The translations under genes and the position numbers were made by a program. A stretch of DNA of 64,000 nt from Floridanema aerugineum (lineage in GTDB: Bacteria; Cyanobacteriota; Cyanobacteriia; Cyanobacteriales; Aerosakkonemataceae): assembly GCF_041929345.1 (NCBI RefSeq), contig NZ_JBHFNQ010000257.1, forward strand, positions 1 to 64,000, given 5' to 3'. The notes beneath the pieces are model-generated. The model saw nothing but the letters and a program-made list of their open reading frames with translations. It was not told the origin of the DNA and did not search any database. Shown here piece by piece: positions 25,937-34,233 of the stretch; within the stretch, counting starts at the first letter, position 1; every line of letters starts with the position of its first letter.

Positions 25937-26497
25937 ATGTTTTCTTTAGATTTATTAAATCTTTTTCATAAGCTCGCTTGGCGAATTAATACGGCTTTTT
26001 CCACATTCCCAACAATTAAAGCTTGGTTAATTGCGATCGTATTATTACTCATACTAACTCTCTTTTGCTTGCCTATAGGTTTGTGGTGCAATTTCTTGAA
26101 AATTGAAAATATGAGAGCGTCAAAGACAATAATTTTTAGTATTATAGCAGGTTCTCTGCTATTTCCGGCTATTTCGGAAGAGCTATTTTTTCGAGTTTTA
26201 TTACTTCCTCATCCCCAAGAAAATGTGACGACAGCAACAGTCTGGTTTTGGGGAAGTCTGAGTTTAGTACTTTTTATTATTTATCATCCACTGAATGCAG
26301 TTACTTTCTTTCCTGCAGGACGTAAAACATTTTTTAATCCGATTTTTTTGTTACTTGCGGCAGTTTTAGGAATAGTTTGTAGTGTAGTTTATTTACAAAG
26401 TGGTTCTCTGTGGTTGCCAGTCATCATTCATTGGTTAGTTGTAGTAGTTTGGTTAGTATTTTTGGGAGGATATAAGCAATTGCATGGTGAAGTTTAA
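25937..26497 (+). CDS. CPBP family intramembrane glutamic endopeptidase
   Basis: A 186-residue polytopic membrane protein with the three CPBP (CAAX protease/bacteriocin-processing) motifs: PAISEELFFRVLL (motif 1, paired Glu and Arg), IIYHPLNAVTF (motif 2 with His), and VIIHWLVVVVW (motif 3 with His). It is short for the family and has about five membrane spans. The ATG has an AGGAG SD. Family members cleave prenylated or other peptides in the membrane, or act as immunity factors; no bacteriocin gene is nearby. It is divergently transcribed from the acylphosphatase fusion gene. Confidence 0.85.
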   Translation: MFSLDLLNLFHKLAWRINTAFSTFPTIKAWLIAIVLLLILTLFCLPIGLWCNFLKIENMRASKTIIFSIIAGSLLFPAISEELFFRVLLLPHPQENVTTATVWFWGSLSLVLFIIYHPLNAVTFFPAGRKTFFNPIFLLLAAVLGIVCSVVYLQSGSLWLPVIIHWLVVVVWLVFLGGYKQLHGEV

Positions 26498-26558
26498 TCA
26501 GCTAAAATCAGAATCATATAATTTCCAGTAAACCAATTAGATTTTCAATGTTATTGCT

Positions 26559-27203
26559 ATGATGACTACTACTTTGAACAAAAGTGCTAACCGAGTTGTG
26601 CTAGAGAACATTAGCTGGCAAACATATCAAGATTTGTTGCTAGATTGTGCAGAACAACCAGGAATTCGCTTGACTTACGATCGAGGTAAATTAGAAATTA
26701 TGACACCGTTAGATCCACATGAAAGTAACTCGGAAGTGATTGGTCGTTTTGTGACAGCAATAACAGAAGAACTGAATATAGAAATTCGGAGTTTAGGTTC
26801 AAGAACTTGTCAACGTGAAGATTTGGCACGCGGACTTGAATCTGATAAGTGTTTTTATATTCAAAATGAAGCTATTGTCCGCAGTTTAGAGCAAATCGAT
26901 CTGAATGAATATCCGCCACCAGATTTAGCCATTGAAATTGATATTACCAGTAGTTCAATGAATAGATTAGGCATTTACTCAGCTTTAGGAGTTCCTGAAA
27001 TTTGGCGTTATGATAATGGACGGTTGGTGATTTTGCGGTTAGAAGATGGGGAGTATAGGGAGTGCGATCGATCTCCCAGTTTACCTCTGTTAACTCCATC
27101 AGAAATAATGCGGTTTTTGGAATTACGAAAAACGATGGGGGAAACGAGTTTAATTCGCTTGTTTCGGGAATGGGTGAGGAGTCAGGTGAAGGCACAAGAG
27201 TGA
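26559..27203 (+). CDS. Uma2 family (DUF820) PD-(D/E)XK endonuclease
   Basis: A 214-residue member of the Uma2 family. Visible landmarks are the N-terminal helix-rich WQTYQDLLLDCAEQPGIRLT, LTYDRGKLEIMTPLDPHE, and the nuclease core PPPDLAIEIDITSSS followed by YSALGVPEIWRYDNGRL. Length and domain order are standard, with no C-terminal coiled coil, unlike the copy at 249-1022. Tandem ATG codons at 26559 and 26562 leave the exact start open by one residue. It lies just upstream of Rpn-family genes in an accessory region. The role of Uma2 proteins is not established. Confidence 0.87.
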   Translation: MMTTTLNKSANRVVLENISWQTYQDLLLDCAEQPGIRLTYDRGKLEIMTPLDPHESNSEVIGRFVTAITEELNIEIRSLGSRTCQREDLARGLESDKCFYIQNEAIVRSLEQIDLNEYPPPDLAIEIDITSSSMNRLGIYSALGVPEIWRYDNGRLVILRLEDGEYRECDRSPSLPLLTPSEIMRFLELRKTMGETSLIRLFREWVRSQVKAQE

Positions 27204-27312
27204 AAAAACCAATTATCAAACACCCGTTAAATTTAAATAGTCGCTGGAAATAGGACTACTTACAAATTCTTTACCAAACCCTAAAACAACTTTTTCAAAA
27301 GCTAATTCACCA

Positions 27313-28134
27313 ATGAATACAGATAACCTTTGTAAATACCTCGCTGAACAATACCCAAATGAATTCATCAGTTGGCTATTTCCATCAGAAAGTTCAAATG
27401 TTCAGGTACTCAAAACGGAACTCAGCCAAGAACCAATTCGTGCTGATTTTCTCACTTTATTACAATCTCCAAAGTTAATTTTTCACCTAGAATTTCAAAC
27501 TTTACCAGCATCAGATCCGCCTTTGCCATTTCGGATGTTGGATTACTGGGTGAGACTGTATCGACAATATCGTTGTGAAGTTGAGCAAGTGGTAATTTTT
27601 TTGAAAGCTACCACCTCAGAAGCGGCTTTTACTAACGAGTTTAATGCTGCTAATACTTCGCATCGTTATCGAATTATCCGAATGTGGGAGCAAGATCCTG
27701 CGCCACTTTTGGCAAATCCTGCTCTTTTACCACTGGCGACGCTAGCACGAACTGATTCACCTCAAAGTTTACTTGCTCAAGTTGCCGATCGAGTAGCTAA
27801 TATTGAAGAAACCCAGCAACGGCAAAATCTAGCAGCTTGTGTATATGTCCTTGCAGGTTTGCGCTTTGACAAAAGTTTAATTCGTCAACTATTCAGAGAG
27901 GAAATTATGCTGGAATCTGTCACTTATCAAGATATCCTAGAACAAGGACAACGACGAGAAGCAATATCAATGATTATGCGGTTGCTTACTCGTCGAATTG
28001 GTTTGATCACTCCTGAAATTCAAGCGAGAATTCAAAGTTTATCGATCGCACAATTAGAAGACTTAGGAGAAGCATTATTATATTTCTCTCAACCAACTGA
28101 TTTAACTACTTGGTTAGATTCTCATCAATCATAA
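27313..28134 (+). CDS. Rpn-family PD-(D/E)XK nuclease-like protein with DUF4351 tail
   Basis: A 273-residue protein. The N-terminal nuclease-like domain has RADFLTLL, then LIFHLEFQT as the PD-(D/E)XK core, followed by PLPFRMLDYWVRLYRQY. The middle contains MWEQDPAPLLANPALLPLA and the C-terminus a DUF4351-type helical region (GLITPEIQARIQSLSIAQLEDLGEALLYF). These proteins are common in cyanobacteria and relate to recombination-promoting nucleases. The last 124 codons are duplicated in tandem downstream (28171-28532), so the gene end was recently copied. A terminator hairpin follows at 28145. The start has no strong SD but matches the paralogue at 38543. Confidence 0.85.
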   Translation: MNTDNLCKYLAEQYPNEFISWLFPSESSNVQVLKTELSQEPIRADFLTLLQSPKLIFHLEFQTLPASDPPLPFRMLDYWVRLYRQYRCEVEQVVIFLKATTSEAAFTNEFNAANTSHRYRIIRMWEQDPAPLLANPALLPLATLARTDSPQSLLAQVADRVANIEETQQRQNLAACVYVLAGLRFDKSLIRQLFREEIMLESVTYQDILEQGQRREAISMIMRLLTRRIGLITPEIQARIQSLSIAQLEDLGEALLYFSQPTDLTTWLDSHQS

Positions 28135-28144
28135 ACGAAGCTAT

Positions 28145-28168
28145 AAGTCCGCTAGTGCGGACTTTTTT
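28145..28168 (+). terminator. Rho-independent terminator of the Rpn-family gene
   Basis: Stem AAGTCCGC/GCGGACTT with a four-base loop (TAGT) is followed by TTTTTAT. It lies ten bases past the stop codon at 28134. Confidence 0.8.
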
Positions 28169-28170
28169 AT

Positions 28171-28532
28171 CTCAAATTTTACTTGCTCAAGTTGCCGATC
28201 GAGTAGCTAATATTGAAGAAACCCAGAAACGGCAAAATCTAGCAGCTTGTGTATATGTCCTTGCAGGTTTGCGCTTTGACAAAAGTTTAATTCGTCAACT
28301 ATTCAGAGAGGAAATTATGCTGGAATCTGTCACTTATCAAGATATCTTACAACGCGGAGAGATAGCGGTAATTATGCGTCAGCTTAACCGTCGAATTGGG
28401 TTGCTTACTCCCGAAATTAAAGCGAGAATTCAAAGTTTATTGATCGCACAATTAGAAGACTTAGGAGAAGCACTATTAGATTTCTCTCAACCAACTGATT
28501 TAACCAATTGGTTAGATTCTCATCAATCATAA
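28171..28532 (+). pseudogene. Duplicated 3' fragment of the Rpn-family gene
   Basis: This is the second copy of the last third of the preceding gene. It keeps an open frame from ILLAQVADRVANIEE to the same terminal LDSHQS, with a shorter linker (DILQRGEIAVIMRQLNRRIG). It has no nuclease domain, no start codon of its own with an SD (nearest TTG at 28110 lies inside the upstream gene), and a terminator sits between it and any promoter. It is probably not expressed as a protein, but the frame is intact, suggesting recent origin or recombination with the parent. Confidence 0.75.
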
Positions 28533-28542
28533 ACAAAAATCT

Positions 28543-28562
28543 AAGTCCGCGCAGGCGGACTT
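28543..28562 (+). terminator. Duplicated terminator hairpin
   Basis: Stem AAGTCCGC/GCGGACTT with loop GCAG, the counterpart of 28145-28168, but followed by AGTTTGTG rather than a T run. It is therefore likely weakened. Confidence 0.55.
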
Positions 28563-28616
28563 AGTTTGTGTAGCCGCAGATTTCTAATCTGCGGGAATAT
28601 TCAGGAGAAGCAACTT

Positions 28617-29462
28617 ATGAATTTAACAGAAAGATTGCAAGAACATCTAACTCAAATTGTACGCGATCGCGATCCCTACCTCTCCTCAGCAGGTCATTTT
28701 TTTGTCCAGCAATATATCCGCGAACAATTCCAACAATGGGGAAAACTGGAAACTCATGAATTTGCTGTTAGAGGTCAAACACATCAAAATTTGATTTTAA
28801 ATTTACCACCTTTAAATAACAAGCAAGAAAAATCTCCACCTATTTTAATTGGCGCACATTATGATGCTGTCCCAAATTGTCCGGGTGCAGATGATAATGC
28901 TACTGGTGTGGCTGTATTGCTTGAATTAGCTAAAGCTTTTGCTGCTAAACCTTTAAAATATCCCGTGCGGTTAGTTGCTTTTGATATGGAAGAATATGGT
29001 TTACTTGGTAGTCAGGAATATGCGGCTAAATTAAAACAAGAAAATCAACGTTTACGCCTGATGATTTCCTTGGAAATGTTGGGTTATTGTAATGACGCGC
29101 CTAACTCTCAACGTTACCCTGCGGGATTAGAAAAGTTTTACCCAAATACAGGTAATTTTCTGGCTTTAATTGGCAATTTAACCACTATTCCTGATTTAAT
29201 TAAACTGAGTCGAAATATCCGCAAAAGCGGTGTTCCTGCGGAATGGTTGCCAGTGCCAAATCAAGGTAAACTGGTACGACAAACTCGGTTGAGCGATCAT
29301 GCTCCTTTTTGGGATAATGGTTATCGATCGATGATGATTACAGATACAGCTTTTCTGCGAAATCCTCATTATCATCAAGTTAGCGATCGCATTGAAACTC
29401 TCGACCTAAATTTCCTTACCGGAGTTTGTCTTGGTTTAGAAATTGGCTTAAGAAAATTATGA
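28617..29462 (+). CDS. M28 family zinc peptidase
   Basis: A 281-residue M28 peptidase. Metal and catalytic motifs are visible: LIGAHYDAVPNCPGADDNATG (first His, Asp, bridging Asp), AFDMEEYGLLGSQ (catalytic Glu and metal Glu), an RLSDHAPFWDNG segment and a C-terminal NPHYHQVSD (metal His). There is no signal peptide, so it acts in the cytoplasm or is exported by an unseen route. ATG 28617 follows CAGGAGAAGC and is preferred to a GTG-type extension at 28566 that crosses a hairpin. It is convergent with the DUF4214 gene, with which it overlaps by six bases. Substrate specificity (aminopeptidase or cyclase) is not resolved. Confidence 0.88.
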   Translation: MNLTERLQEHLTQIVRDRDPYLSSAGHFFVQQYIREQFQQWGKLETHEFAVRGQTHQNLILNLPPLNNKQEKSPPILIGAHYDAVPNCPGADDNATGVAVLLELAKAFAAKPLKYPVRLVAFDMEEYGLLGSQEYAAKLKQENQRLRLMISLEMLGYCNDAPNSQRYPAGLEKFYPNTGNFLALIGNLTTIPDLIKLSRNIRKSGVPAEWLPVPNQGKLVRQTRLSDHAPFWDNGYRSMMITDTAFLRNPHYHQVSDRIETLDLNFLTGVCLGLEIGLRKL

Positions 29463-29945
29463 TTGATTTGGTTCTGATTTTTTCTCCATCTCCTCCCGAT
29501 ATTTTTCTAGATATAGCCGGATGCGATACAAACTTGTGCCTTTAGCTAACACATTTTTCCAAATGTCTAGAGCTTTTTTATCAGCGTTGCGACCTAACAC
29601 TTCTTGATACATTTGATTAATCGCTGCTTCGGCTTCCCGACTATAGGCAATGTCCCGGCGAATATCGCAAATAGTCCGATACCGTTCTAATTCTTTTGTC
29701 CAAGTTATTATCCCTTGGAAATCAACTTCTCTCCCCAATACTTCAATGTAAATTTCATTAATTTGTTCAATGTCAGAAAGTTTTCCTAAATGACCCTGAC
29801 GTTGCCGTTCTGGGTTTCCTCTCAATATAGGAGAAAAAATTTCTTGCCAACCACAGTCAAGTGCTTGCACTGGGTTGGCTAAATTAATTATTAACGAAAA
29901 AATGGAAGTAGATATTAAGAAATGGCTAAAAGTCTGAGCTTTCAT
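29457..29945 (-). CDS. Secreted DUF4214 domain protein
   Basis: A 162-residue protein with an N-terminal signal sequence (FLISTSIFSLIINLANPVQA, cleavage likely after VQA). Two DUF4214-type repeats follow: INEIYIEVLGREVDFQGIIT and INQMYQEVLGRNADKKALDI, each with the Y..VLGR..D signature. DUF4214 domains occur in surface proteins and resemble phycobilisome-linker helices. ATG 29945 was chosen because it directly starts the signal peptide; a longer frame to 30011 would overlap the upstream gene. It is in tandem with the paralogous gene at 29962-30507 and probably cotranscribed with it. Confidence 0.75.
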   Translation of the reverse strand: MKAQTFSHFLISTSIFSLIINLANPVQALDCGWQEIFSPILRGNPERQRQGHLGKLSDIEQINEIYIEVLGREVDFQGIITWTKELERYRTICDIRRDIAYSREAEAAINQMYQEVLGRNADKKALDIWKNVLAKGTSLYRIRLYLEKYREEMEKKSEPNQS

Positions 29946-29961
29946 GAATAATTTTGCCTGT

Positions 29962-30507
29962 TTAATCTCTTCTGTTTCTGGCTTCTGGACTGCGTGCGAT
30001 CGATCGCTCAACTTCCCGCAAGCTTTTACCTCTAGCTAATTCTGATTGCCAAGTCCTTAAACCATTTCGGTCTACATTTCTCCCTAACACTCGCCGATAA
30101 ATATCATTAATTCTAGCTTCGGCTTCTCGACTGTAGGCAAGTTCGCGGCGAATATCACTCATTGACCTACCTCTTTGTAACTGTCTTGACCAAGTTCTTA
30201 TTCCTTCAGAATCGGCATTCCGCCCTAAAACTTGGCGATAAAGTCTGTTAATCTCATCATAGTACTGGGAACGCGACCCCCGATCGTACCAATCCCGATC
30301 ATATCTATCTCGATCGTACCTGTCCCGATCGTAATCATATCTTTGTTTATTTCTTAACTCTGAATTACTACTCTTGTAGTCATGCAAACTAAGAAAATTT
30401 TTTTCTTTCTTAACAATCTCTTGAGCATTAACTGATTCTGCTAAACTAAAATATGTTAGTGCGATCGTAGTTGCTAGTACCGCTTTAGCGACCAACGCTA
30501 ATCTCAT
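29962..30507 (-). CDS. Secreted DUF4214 domain protein with YDRDR repeats
   Basis: A 181-residue protein. A signal peptide spans residues 1-28 (ending VNA-QE). A tandem tract (YDRDRYDRDRYDRDWYDR) encoded by repeated GATCGATATGAT-like units precedes two DUF4214 modules: INRLYRQVLGRNADSEGIRT and INDIYRRVLGRNVDRNGLRT, each ending with a SREAEARI or RSPEARNR helix. It is the upstream paralogue of the gene at 29457-29945, with 16 bases between them. Highly basic and acidic repeats suggest an extended surface linker. The function is unknown. Confidence 0.85.
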   Translation of the reverse strand: MRLALVAKAVLATTIALTYFSLAESVNAQEIVKKEKNFLSLHDYKSSNSELRNKQRYDYDRDRYDRDRYDRDWYDRGSRSQYYDEINRLYRQVLGRNADSEGIRTWSRQLQRGRSMSDIRRELAYSREAEARINDIYRRVLGRNVDRNGLRTWQSELARGKSLREVERSIARSPEARNRRD

Positions 30508-30628
30508 ATCCCTATCCTTTTGAAGTAAAAATTATCTAATTTGAGTTTAATTTATTTGTGTAAATCAGAATATTTTCTTTTAAATTCTTATCAGCAACTA
30601 ACCAATGCGGCTGAAATTGGGTTTTTGC

Positions 30629-30657
30629 TTGACTTTAGCTTAAATCTATCATATACT
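30629..30657 (+). promoter_or_regulatory. Sigma-70-type promoter of the MarR gene
   Basis: TTGACT (30629-30634) and TATACT (30652-30657) are separated by exactly 17 bases, 36 bases before the start codon. An AGGAGG SD precedes the ATG at 30694. This is the clearest consensus promoter in the window. Confidence 0.75.
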
Positions 30658-30693
30658 TACATTAAGCACGCTAAGTAATTCTTAGGAGGCTAA

Positions 30694-31161
30694 ATGCCTA
30701 CTCCATCTGTGGAACAGAAGTTATCAAGGGGGTGGCAAGAGGTTTTGGCACCGCACGGTATGGGCTACCGGATTAAATTGCTATCTCAACTGCTAGCACG
30801 TAAATTTCAAGAGCGACTTGAGCCTTACGGTTTAACGCCTTTTCACTGGGTTGTGTTGTGTTGCTTATGGCAGGAGGACGGCTTAGCGACTTCTAGCATA
30901 GGCGAAAAATTGCAACAGGTGGGAGGGACTTTGACGGGAGTGCTCGATCGCATGGAACAGCGGGGACTAGTGCGCCGAGAACGGGATACCAGAGATCGTC
31001 GAGTTTGGCGAATTTGGTTAACCGATGCCGGAAAAGAGTTAAAGTTCGTCTTACCTCCCATTGCTGAGGAGTTACGGGAAGAAGCTTTTCAAGGCATCTC
31101 CGACACCCAGCGCCAACAACTTTCGGAAATGCTAGATTTGGCGATCGCCAATCTTTCCTAA
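30694..31161 (+). CDS. MarR family transcriptional regulator
   Basis: A 155-residue MarR protein. Helix 1 is RIKLLSQLLARKFQERLEPY, the winged helix is GLTPFHWVVLCCLWQEDGLA with recognition helix VGGTLTGVLDRMEQRGLVRR and wing RDTRDRRVWRIWLTDAGKEL, and a C-terminal dimerisation helix follows. MarR proteins repress efflux or stress genes and are released by phenolic ligands. It has a consensus promoter and SD. Immediately downstream is a fragment of an EmrA-like gene (31323-31442), and a DHA2 pump lies at 35259, so the ancestral target was probably an emrAB-type efflux operon. Present targets likely include its own promoter and the reductase/pump genes 31593-36845. Confidence 0.9.
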   Translation: MPTPSVEQKLSRGWQEVLAPHGMGYRIKLLSQLLARKFQERLEPYGLTPFHWVVLCCLWQEDGLATSSIGEKLQQVGGTLTGVLDRMEQRGLVRRERDTRDRRVWRIWLTDAGKELKFVLPPIAEELREEAFQGISDTQRQQLSEMLDLAIANLS

Positions 31162-31322
31162 CTTTCGGAAGATGGGCTGATATCACCCCCGGATGACGCT
31201 CTTGTTGTTTAATTTTTCTTCAATAGTACGCATACTAAATAAAATTATTCCTAGCTAAAGCTTATAACGCTAAATATTCAAGATTACTTAACAAATTCCC
31301 AAGAGACTGAAGAGACTGAATT

Positions 31323-31442
31323 ATGACAAAGGTTGTACAACGCATTCCTGTCAAGGTAGTTTTTGATTCTGAAAGTATCAAAGGTTATGAGTCGCGCATT
31401 TCTCCAGGGATGTCAGCTGTGGTGACTGTGGATGTGAAGTAA
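31323..31442 (+). pseudogene. Remnant of an EmrA/HlyD-family membrane fusion protein gene
   Basis: The 39-codon frame MTKVVQRIPVKVVFDSESIK then GYESRISPGMSAVVTVDVK matches the very C-terminus of EmrA/HlyD-type adaptors, where VQR(I/L)PV(K/R)I and PGMSV(V/E) are typical. The usual 350-400 preceding residues are absent. It lies 160 bases after marR, exactly where emrA sits in marR-emrA-emrB operons. It is best explained as a deletion remnant that kept the stop codon end; the ATG is fortuitous. Confidence 0.7.
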
Positions 31443-31454
31443 GGGGACTGGGAA

Positions 31455-31560
31455 AGTTTTGAGTTTTGAGTTTTGAGTTTTGAGTTAGGAAGAAAGTTAT
31501 AAGTTTTAAATTATCCCCCCTGCTCCTCTGCTCCCCTGCCCCTCTGCTTTCTTCTTTCTG
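31455..31560. repeat. Low-complexity tandem repeat tract
   Basis: Four GAGTTTT units (about 31458-31487) and CTGCTCC/CTGCCCC units (31518-31550) fill the gap between the emrA remnant and the aldo/keto reductase gene. The second part resembles the tract that ends the response-regulator gene at 10196-10237. Confidence 0.65.
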
Positions 31561-31592
31561 CTAGCCTCTAATAAGTAGCGATTTCTAGAACT

Positions 31593-32582
31593 ATGAAATA
31601 CCATCAATTGGGCAAGAGTTCTTTAAATGTTTCCAGCATCGGATTAGGGTGTATGGGAATGTCGGAATTTTATGTGGGTGGCGATGAACAAGAGTCAATT
31701 GCTACCATCCATCGCGCCCTAGATTTAGGTGTGAATTTCCTCGATACTGCTGATATGTATGGTGTAGGAAAAAATGAAGAATTGGTGGGAAGGGCGATTA
31801 AAAATCGGCGGGATGAAGTGATTTTGGCTACTAAGTTTGGCAATGTGCGATCGCCTAATGGTGAGTTTTTAGGTGTGAATGGAACACCGGAATATGTCCG
31901 CCAAGCTTGTGATGCTAGTCTGCAACGTTTGGGAATAGATGCGATCGATCTTTATTATCAACATCGAGTCGATCCTAATGTGCCAATTGAAGAAACTGTC
32001 GGCGCAATGGCAGAGTTAGTGCAAGCGGGAAAGGTACGTTTTTTAGGACTTTCGGAAGCTGCGCCAGGAACAATTCGACGGGCAAATGCAGTTCATCAAA
32101 TTACAGCTTTACAAACAGAATATTCCCTTTGGACTCGCGATCCTGAAGATGAAATTTTACCAACTTGTCGGGAGTTAGGGATTAGTTTTGTTGCATACAG
32201 TCCTTTAGGTAGAGGTTTTTTAACCGGACAATTTAAGAGTATTGATGACTTAGCGCCGGATGATTGGCGACGCTATTCACCTCGCTTTCAAGGAGAGAAT
32301 TTTTCCAAGAATTTGGATTTAGTAAAAAAGATGGAAGAATTAGCGAAAGAAAAGGGTTGTCAACCTTCGCAATTAGCTTTAGCTTGGCTGTTAGCTCAAG
32401 GGGAAGATATTGTGCCAATTCCAGGTACAAAAAGAATCAAATATTTAGAAGAAAATGTGGCAGCATCGGAAGAAATTGCTTTAACTTTAGGTGAATTGGA
32501 GATGATCGATCGCATTGCTCCCAAAAATGTTGCGTCAGGAGAACGTTACCCCGAACATTCCATGAAAGCTGTTAACCTCTAA
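31593..32582 (+). CDS. Aldo/keto reductase
   Basis: A 329-residue TIM-barrel aldo/keto reductase. Catalytic residues fit the family: Asp and Tyr in DTADMYG, Lys in ILATKFGN, His in YYQHRVD. The nucleotide-binding end has YSPLGRGFLTG and the NADP-phosphate motif PIPGTKRIKYLEEN. Length and order match the AKR13/YakC-like group. The enzyme reduces aldehydes or ketones with NADPH in the cytoplasm. It lies between the emrA stub and an MFS pump in a run of plus-strand genes after marR, suggesting a detoxification cluster. No SD is obvious before the ATG, and a low-complexity tract precedes it. Confidence 0.92.
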   Translation: MKYHQLGKSSLNVSSIGLGCMGMSEFYVGGDEQESIATIHRALDLGVNFLDTADMYGVGKNEELVGRAIKNRRDEVILATKFGNVRSPNGEFLGVNGTPEYVRQACDASLQRLGIDAIDLYYQHRVDPNVPIEETVGAMAELVQAGKVRFLGLSEAAPGTIRRANAVHQITALQTEYSLWTRDPEDEILPTCRELGISFVAYSPLGRGFLTGQFKSIDDLAPDDWRRYSPRFQGENFSKNLDLVKKMEELAKEKGCQPSQLALAWLLAQGEDIVPIPGTKRIKYLEENVAASEEIALTLGELEMIDRIAPKNVASGERYPEHSMKAVNL

Positions 32583-32620
32583 CCTAAGATATAACATCAT
32601 GTCTAGTTGGTTAGACATAA

Positions 32621-32650
32621 TGTAGAGACGTTATATATAACGTCTCTACA
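32621..32650. repeat. 30-bp perfect palindrome (GTAGAGACGTT family)
   Basis: TGTAGAGACGTTATA and its complement form a perfect palindrome. It is a variant (central TATATA) of the elements at 1131-1164 and 17075-17132. The T-rich sequence after it could let it terminate the reductase transcript. Confidence 0.8.
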
Positions 32651-32752
32651 ATTTTTTGTTCATTCTAACTTAAGTTATAAACTTTCTGAATATCTGCTCC
32701 CCGAAATCGCTTTTTAAGTAATAATTGAAGAAATGTTAATTAACTAACAAAG

Positions 32753-34033
32753 ATGGCTATTAGCGCAAAAAAGTTGATTCCTAGTATACCAGCATTTCGC
32801 TCGAGAAATTATCGTCTTTTCTTTGCTGGACAAGGATTGTCATTAATCGGCAGTTGGATGACTCAAGTCGCTTCAATTTGGCTAGTTTATAAACTATCCA
32901 CATCACCTTGGTTATTAGGAATAGTGGGATTTGCTAGCCAAATACCTAGCGTAGTATTTCTTCCAATTGCTGGCGTATTTGTAGAACGCTGGAATCGCCA
33001 TCGAGTGATTATTGCCACGCAAATATTATCCATGATTCAATCATTAGCTTTAGCTATTTTAACTTTAACGGGAGTGATTGATATTTGGCATTTGATATTA
33101 CTCAGTTTATTTCAGGGGACAATTAATGCTTTTGATGCACCAGCACGTCAAGCTTTTGTTCCCGAAATTGTGGAAAGAAGAGAAGATTTAGCAAATGCGA
33201 TCGCCCTCAATTCTGCTATGTTTAATGGAGCCAGATTAATTGGTCCGGCTATTGCCGGAATCGTTCTCGCTACCGTAGGAGCAGGTTATTGTTTTCTCAT
33301 CGATGGACTTAGTTACATTGCAGTAATTTGTGCTTTATTAGCAATGAAACTTAAGCCTCATGTTTTAGCCTTAAATACTAAAGGAAATTCCTTGCAAAGG
33401 TTAAAAGAAGGATTTGTTTATACTTTCAGTTTTCCCCCGATTCGTGCGATTATCTTACTACTAGCATTAGTTAGTTTCATGGGAATGCAATATACAGTTT
33501 TAGTTCCAATCTTTGCCACTAAAATTTTAAATGGTGGCGCAGACGCTTTAGGATTTTTAATGGCAGCTTCAGGAGTTGGCGCATTAATAGGTGCAGTGTA
33601 TCTCAGTATGCGAAAAAGTGTGGTGGGATTAGGTAAAATCATTGCTTATGCTCCAGCAATTATGGGAACTGGTTTAGTTGCTTTTGGCTTATCCCGTGTA
33701 TTATGGTTTTCCCTACTCATGATGTTTGTAATTGGGTTAGGTTTTATTTTACAATTTGCCTCCAGTAACACCTTATTGCAAACTATTGTTGAAGATGATA
33801 AAAGAGCCAGAGTACTCAGTATTTACACATTGGCATTTTTCGGAGTTATCCCCTTTGGTAACTTATTTGCTGGTGGATTAGCGAATTACATTGGTGCGCC
33901 CAATACAATCATAATCGGCGGAACATTTTGCATTTTAGGTTCCTTAATTTTCGCCCAACAACTCCCTCGACTCAAGCCATTTATACACCCTATCTATGCC
34001 AGAATGGGCATTATTACTGAAAACAAAAATTAA
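32753..34033 (+). CDS. MFS transporter, DHA3/EntS-like
   Basis: A 426-residue major facilitator protein with about 12 hydrophobic segments. The N-terminus (FRSRNYRLFFAGQGLSLIGS then WMTQVASIWLVYKLS) and the loop FVERWNRHRVIIATQ are typical of the DHA3 group that includes EntS-type exporters. It would pump small molecules across the inner membrane using the proton gradient. It begins 170 bases after the aldo/keto reductase with a palindrome between. It lacks a strong SD. The substrate is unknown; context suggests a drug or metabolite exporter within a MarR-linked group. Confidence 0.9.
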   Translation: MAISAKKLIPSIPAFRSRNYRLFFAGQGLSLIGSWMTQVASIWLVYKLSTSPWLLGIVGFASQIPSVVFLPIAGVFVERWNRHRVIIATQILSMIQSLALAILTLTGVIDIWHLILLSLFQGTINAFDAPARQAFVPEIVERREDLANAIALNSAMFNGARLIGPAIAGIVLATVGAGYCFLIDGLSYIAVICALLAMKLKPHVLALNTKGNSLQRLKEGFVYTFSFPPIRAIILLLALVSFMGMQYTVLVPIFATKILNGGADALGFLMAASGVGALIGAVYLSMRKSVVGLGKIIAYAPAIMGTGLVAFGLSRVLWFSLLMMFVIGLGFILQFASSNTLLQTIVEDDKRARVLSIYTLAFFGVIPFGNLFAGGLANYIGAPNTIIIGGTFCILGSLIFAQQLPRLKPFIHPIYARMGIITENKN

Positions 34034-34109
34034 AAAATCTGTGTGAAAATCCATGACAAATTAAAAGCCTGCCTATAATTTTTGAGATAGAACTTTGTTG
34101 TCTACTGAG

Positions 34110-34206
34110 AGCTTGCACAACTAGGAGGTTCCACCTCCTTTGATCCTCGTTCCCAGGTTCAACCTGGGAACGAAAAAAAGAGGCTCTCCCTCTTGGTGCA
34201 AGATCT
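34110..34206. repeat. Composite palindromic repeat, inverted copy of 11195-11300
   Basis: Contains GGAGGTTCCACCTCC, CGTTCCCAGGTTCAACCTGG-GAACG and AGAGGCTCTCCCTCT followed by GTGCAAGATCTTA. The module order is the reverse of 11195-11300, consistent with insertion in the opposite orientation. Confidence 0.75.
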
Positions 34207-34233
34207 TAATCTACCTCACTTATAGGCAGTTCT

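Larger units (their letters stand above)
27761..28562 (+). repeat. Tandem duplication of a gene 3' end plus its terminator hairpin
   Basis: Unit 1 (27761-28168) and unit 2 (28171-28562) are near-identical except for a 12-base deletion and substitutions in a roughly 60-base linker (around 27945-28005 versus 28350-28400). Each unit includes the last third of the Rpn-family gene and a hairpin with AAGTCCGC/GCGGACTT arms. The two units abut directly. Confidence 0.85.
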
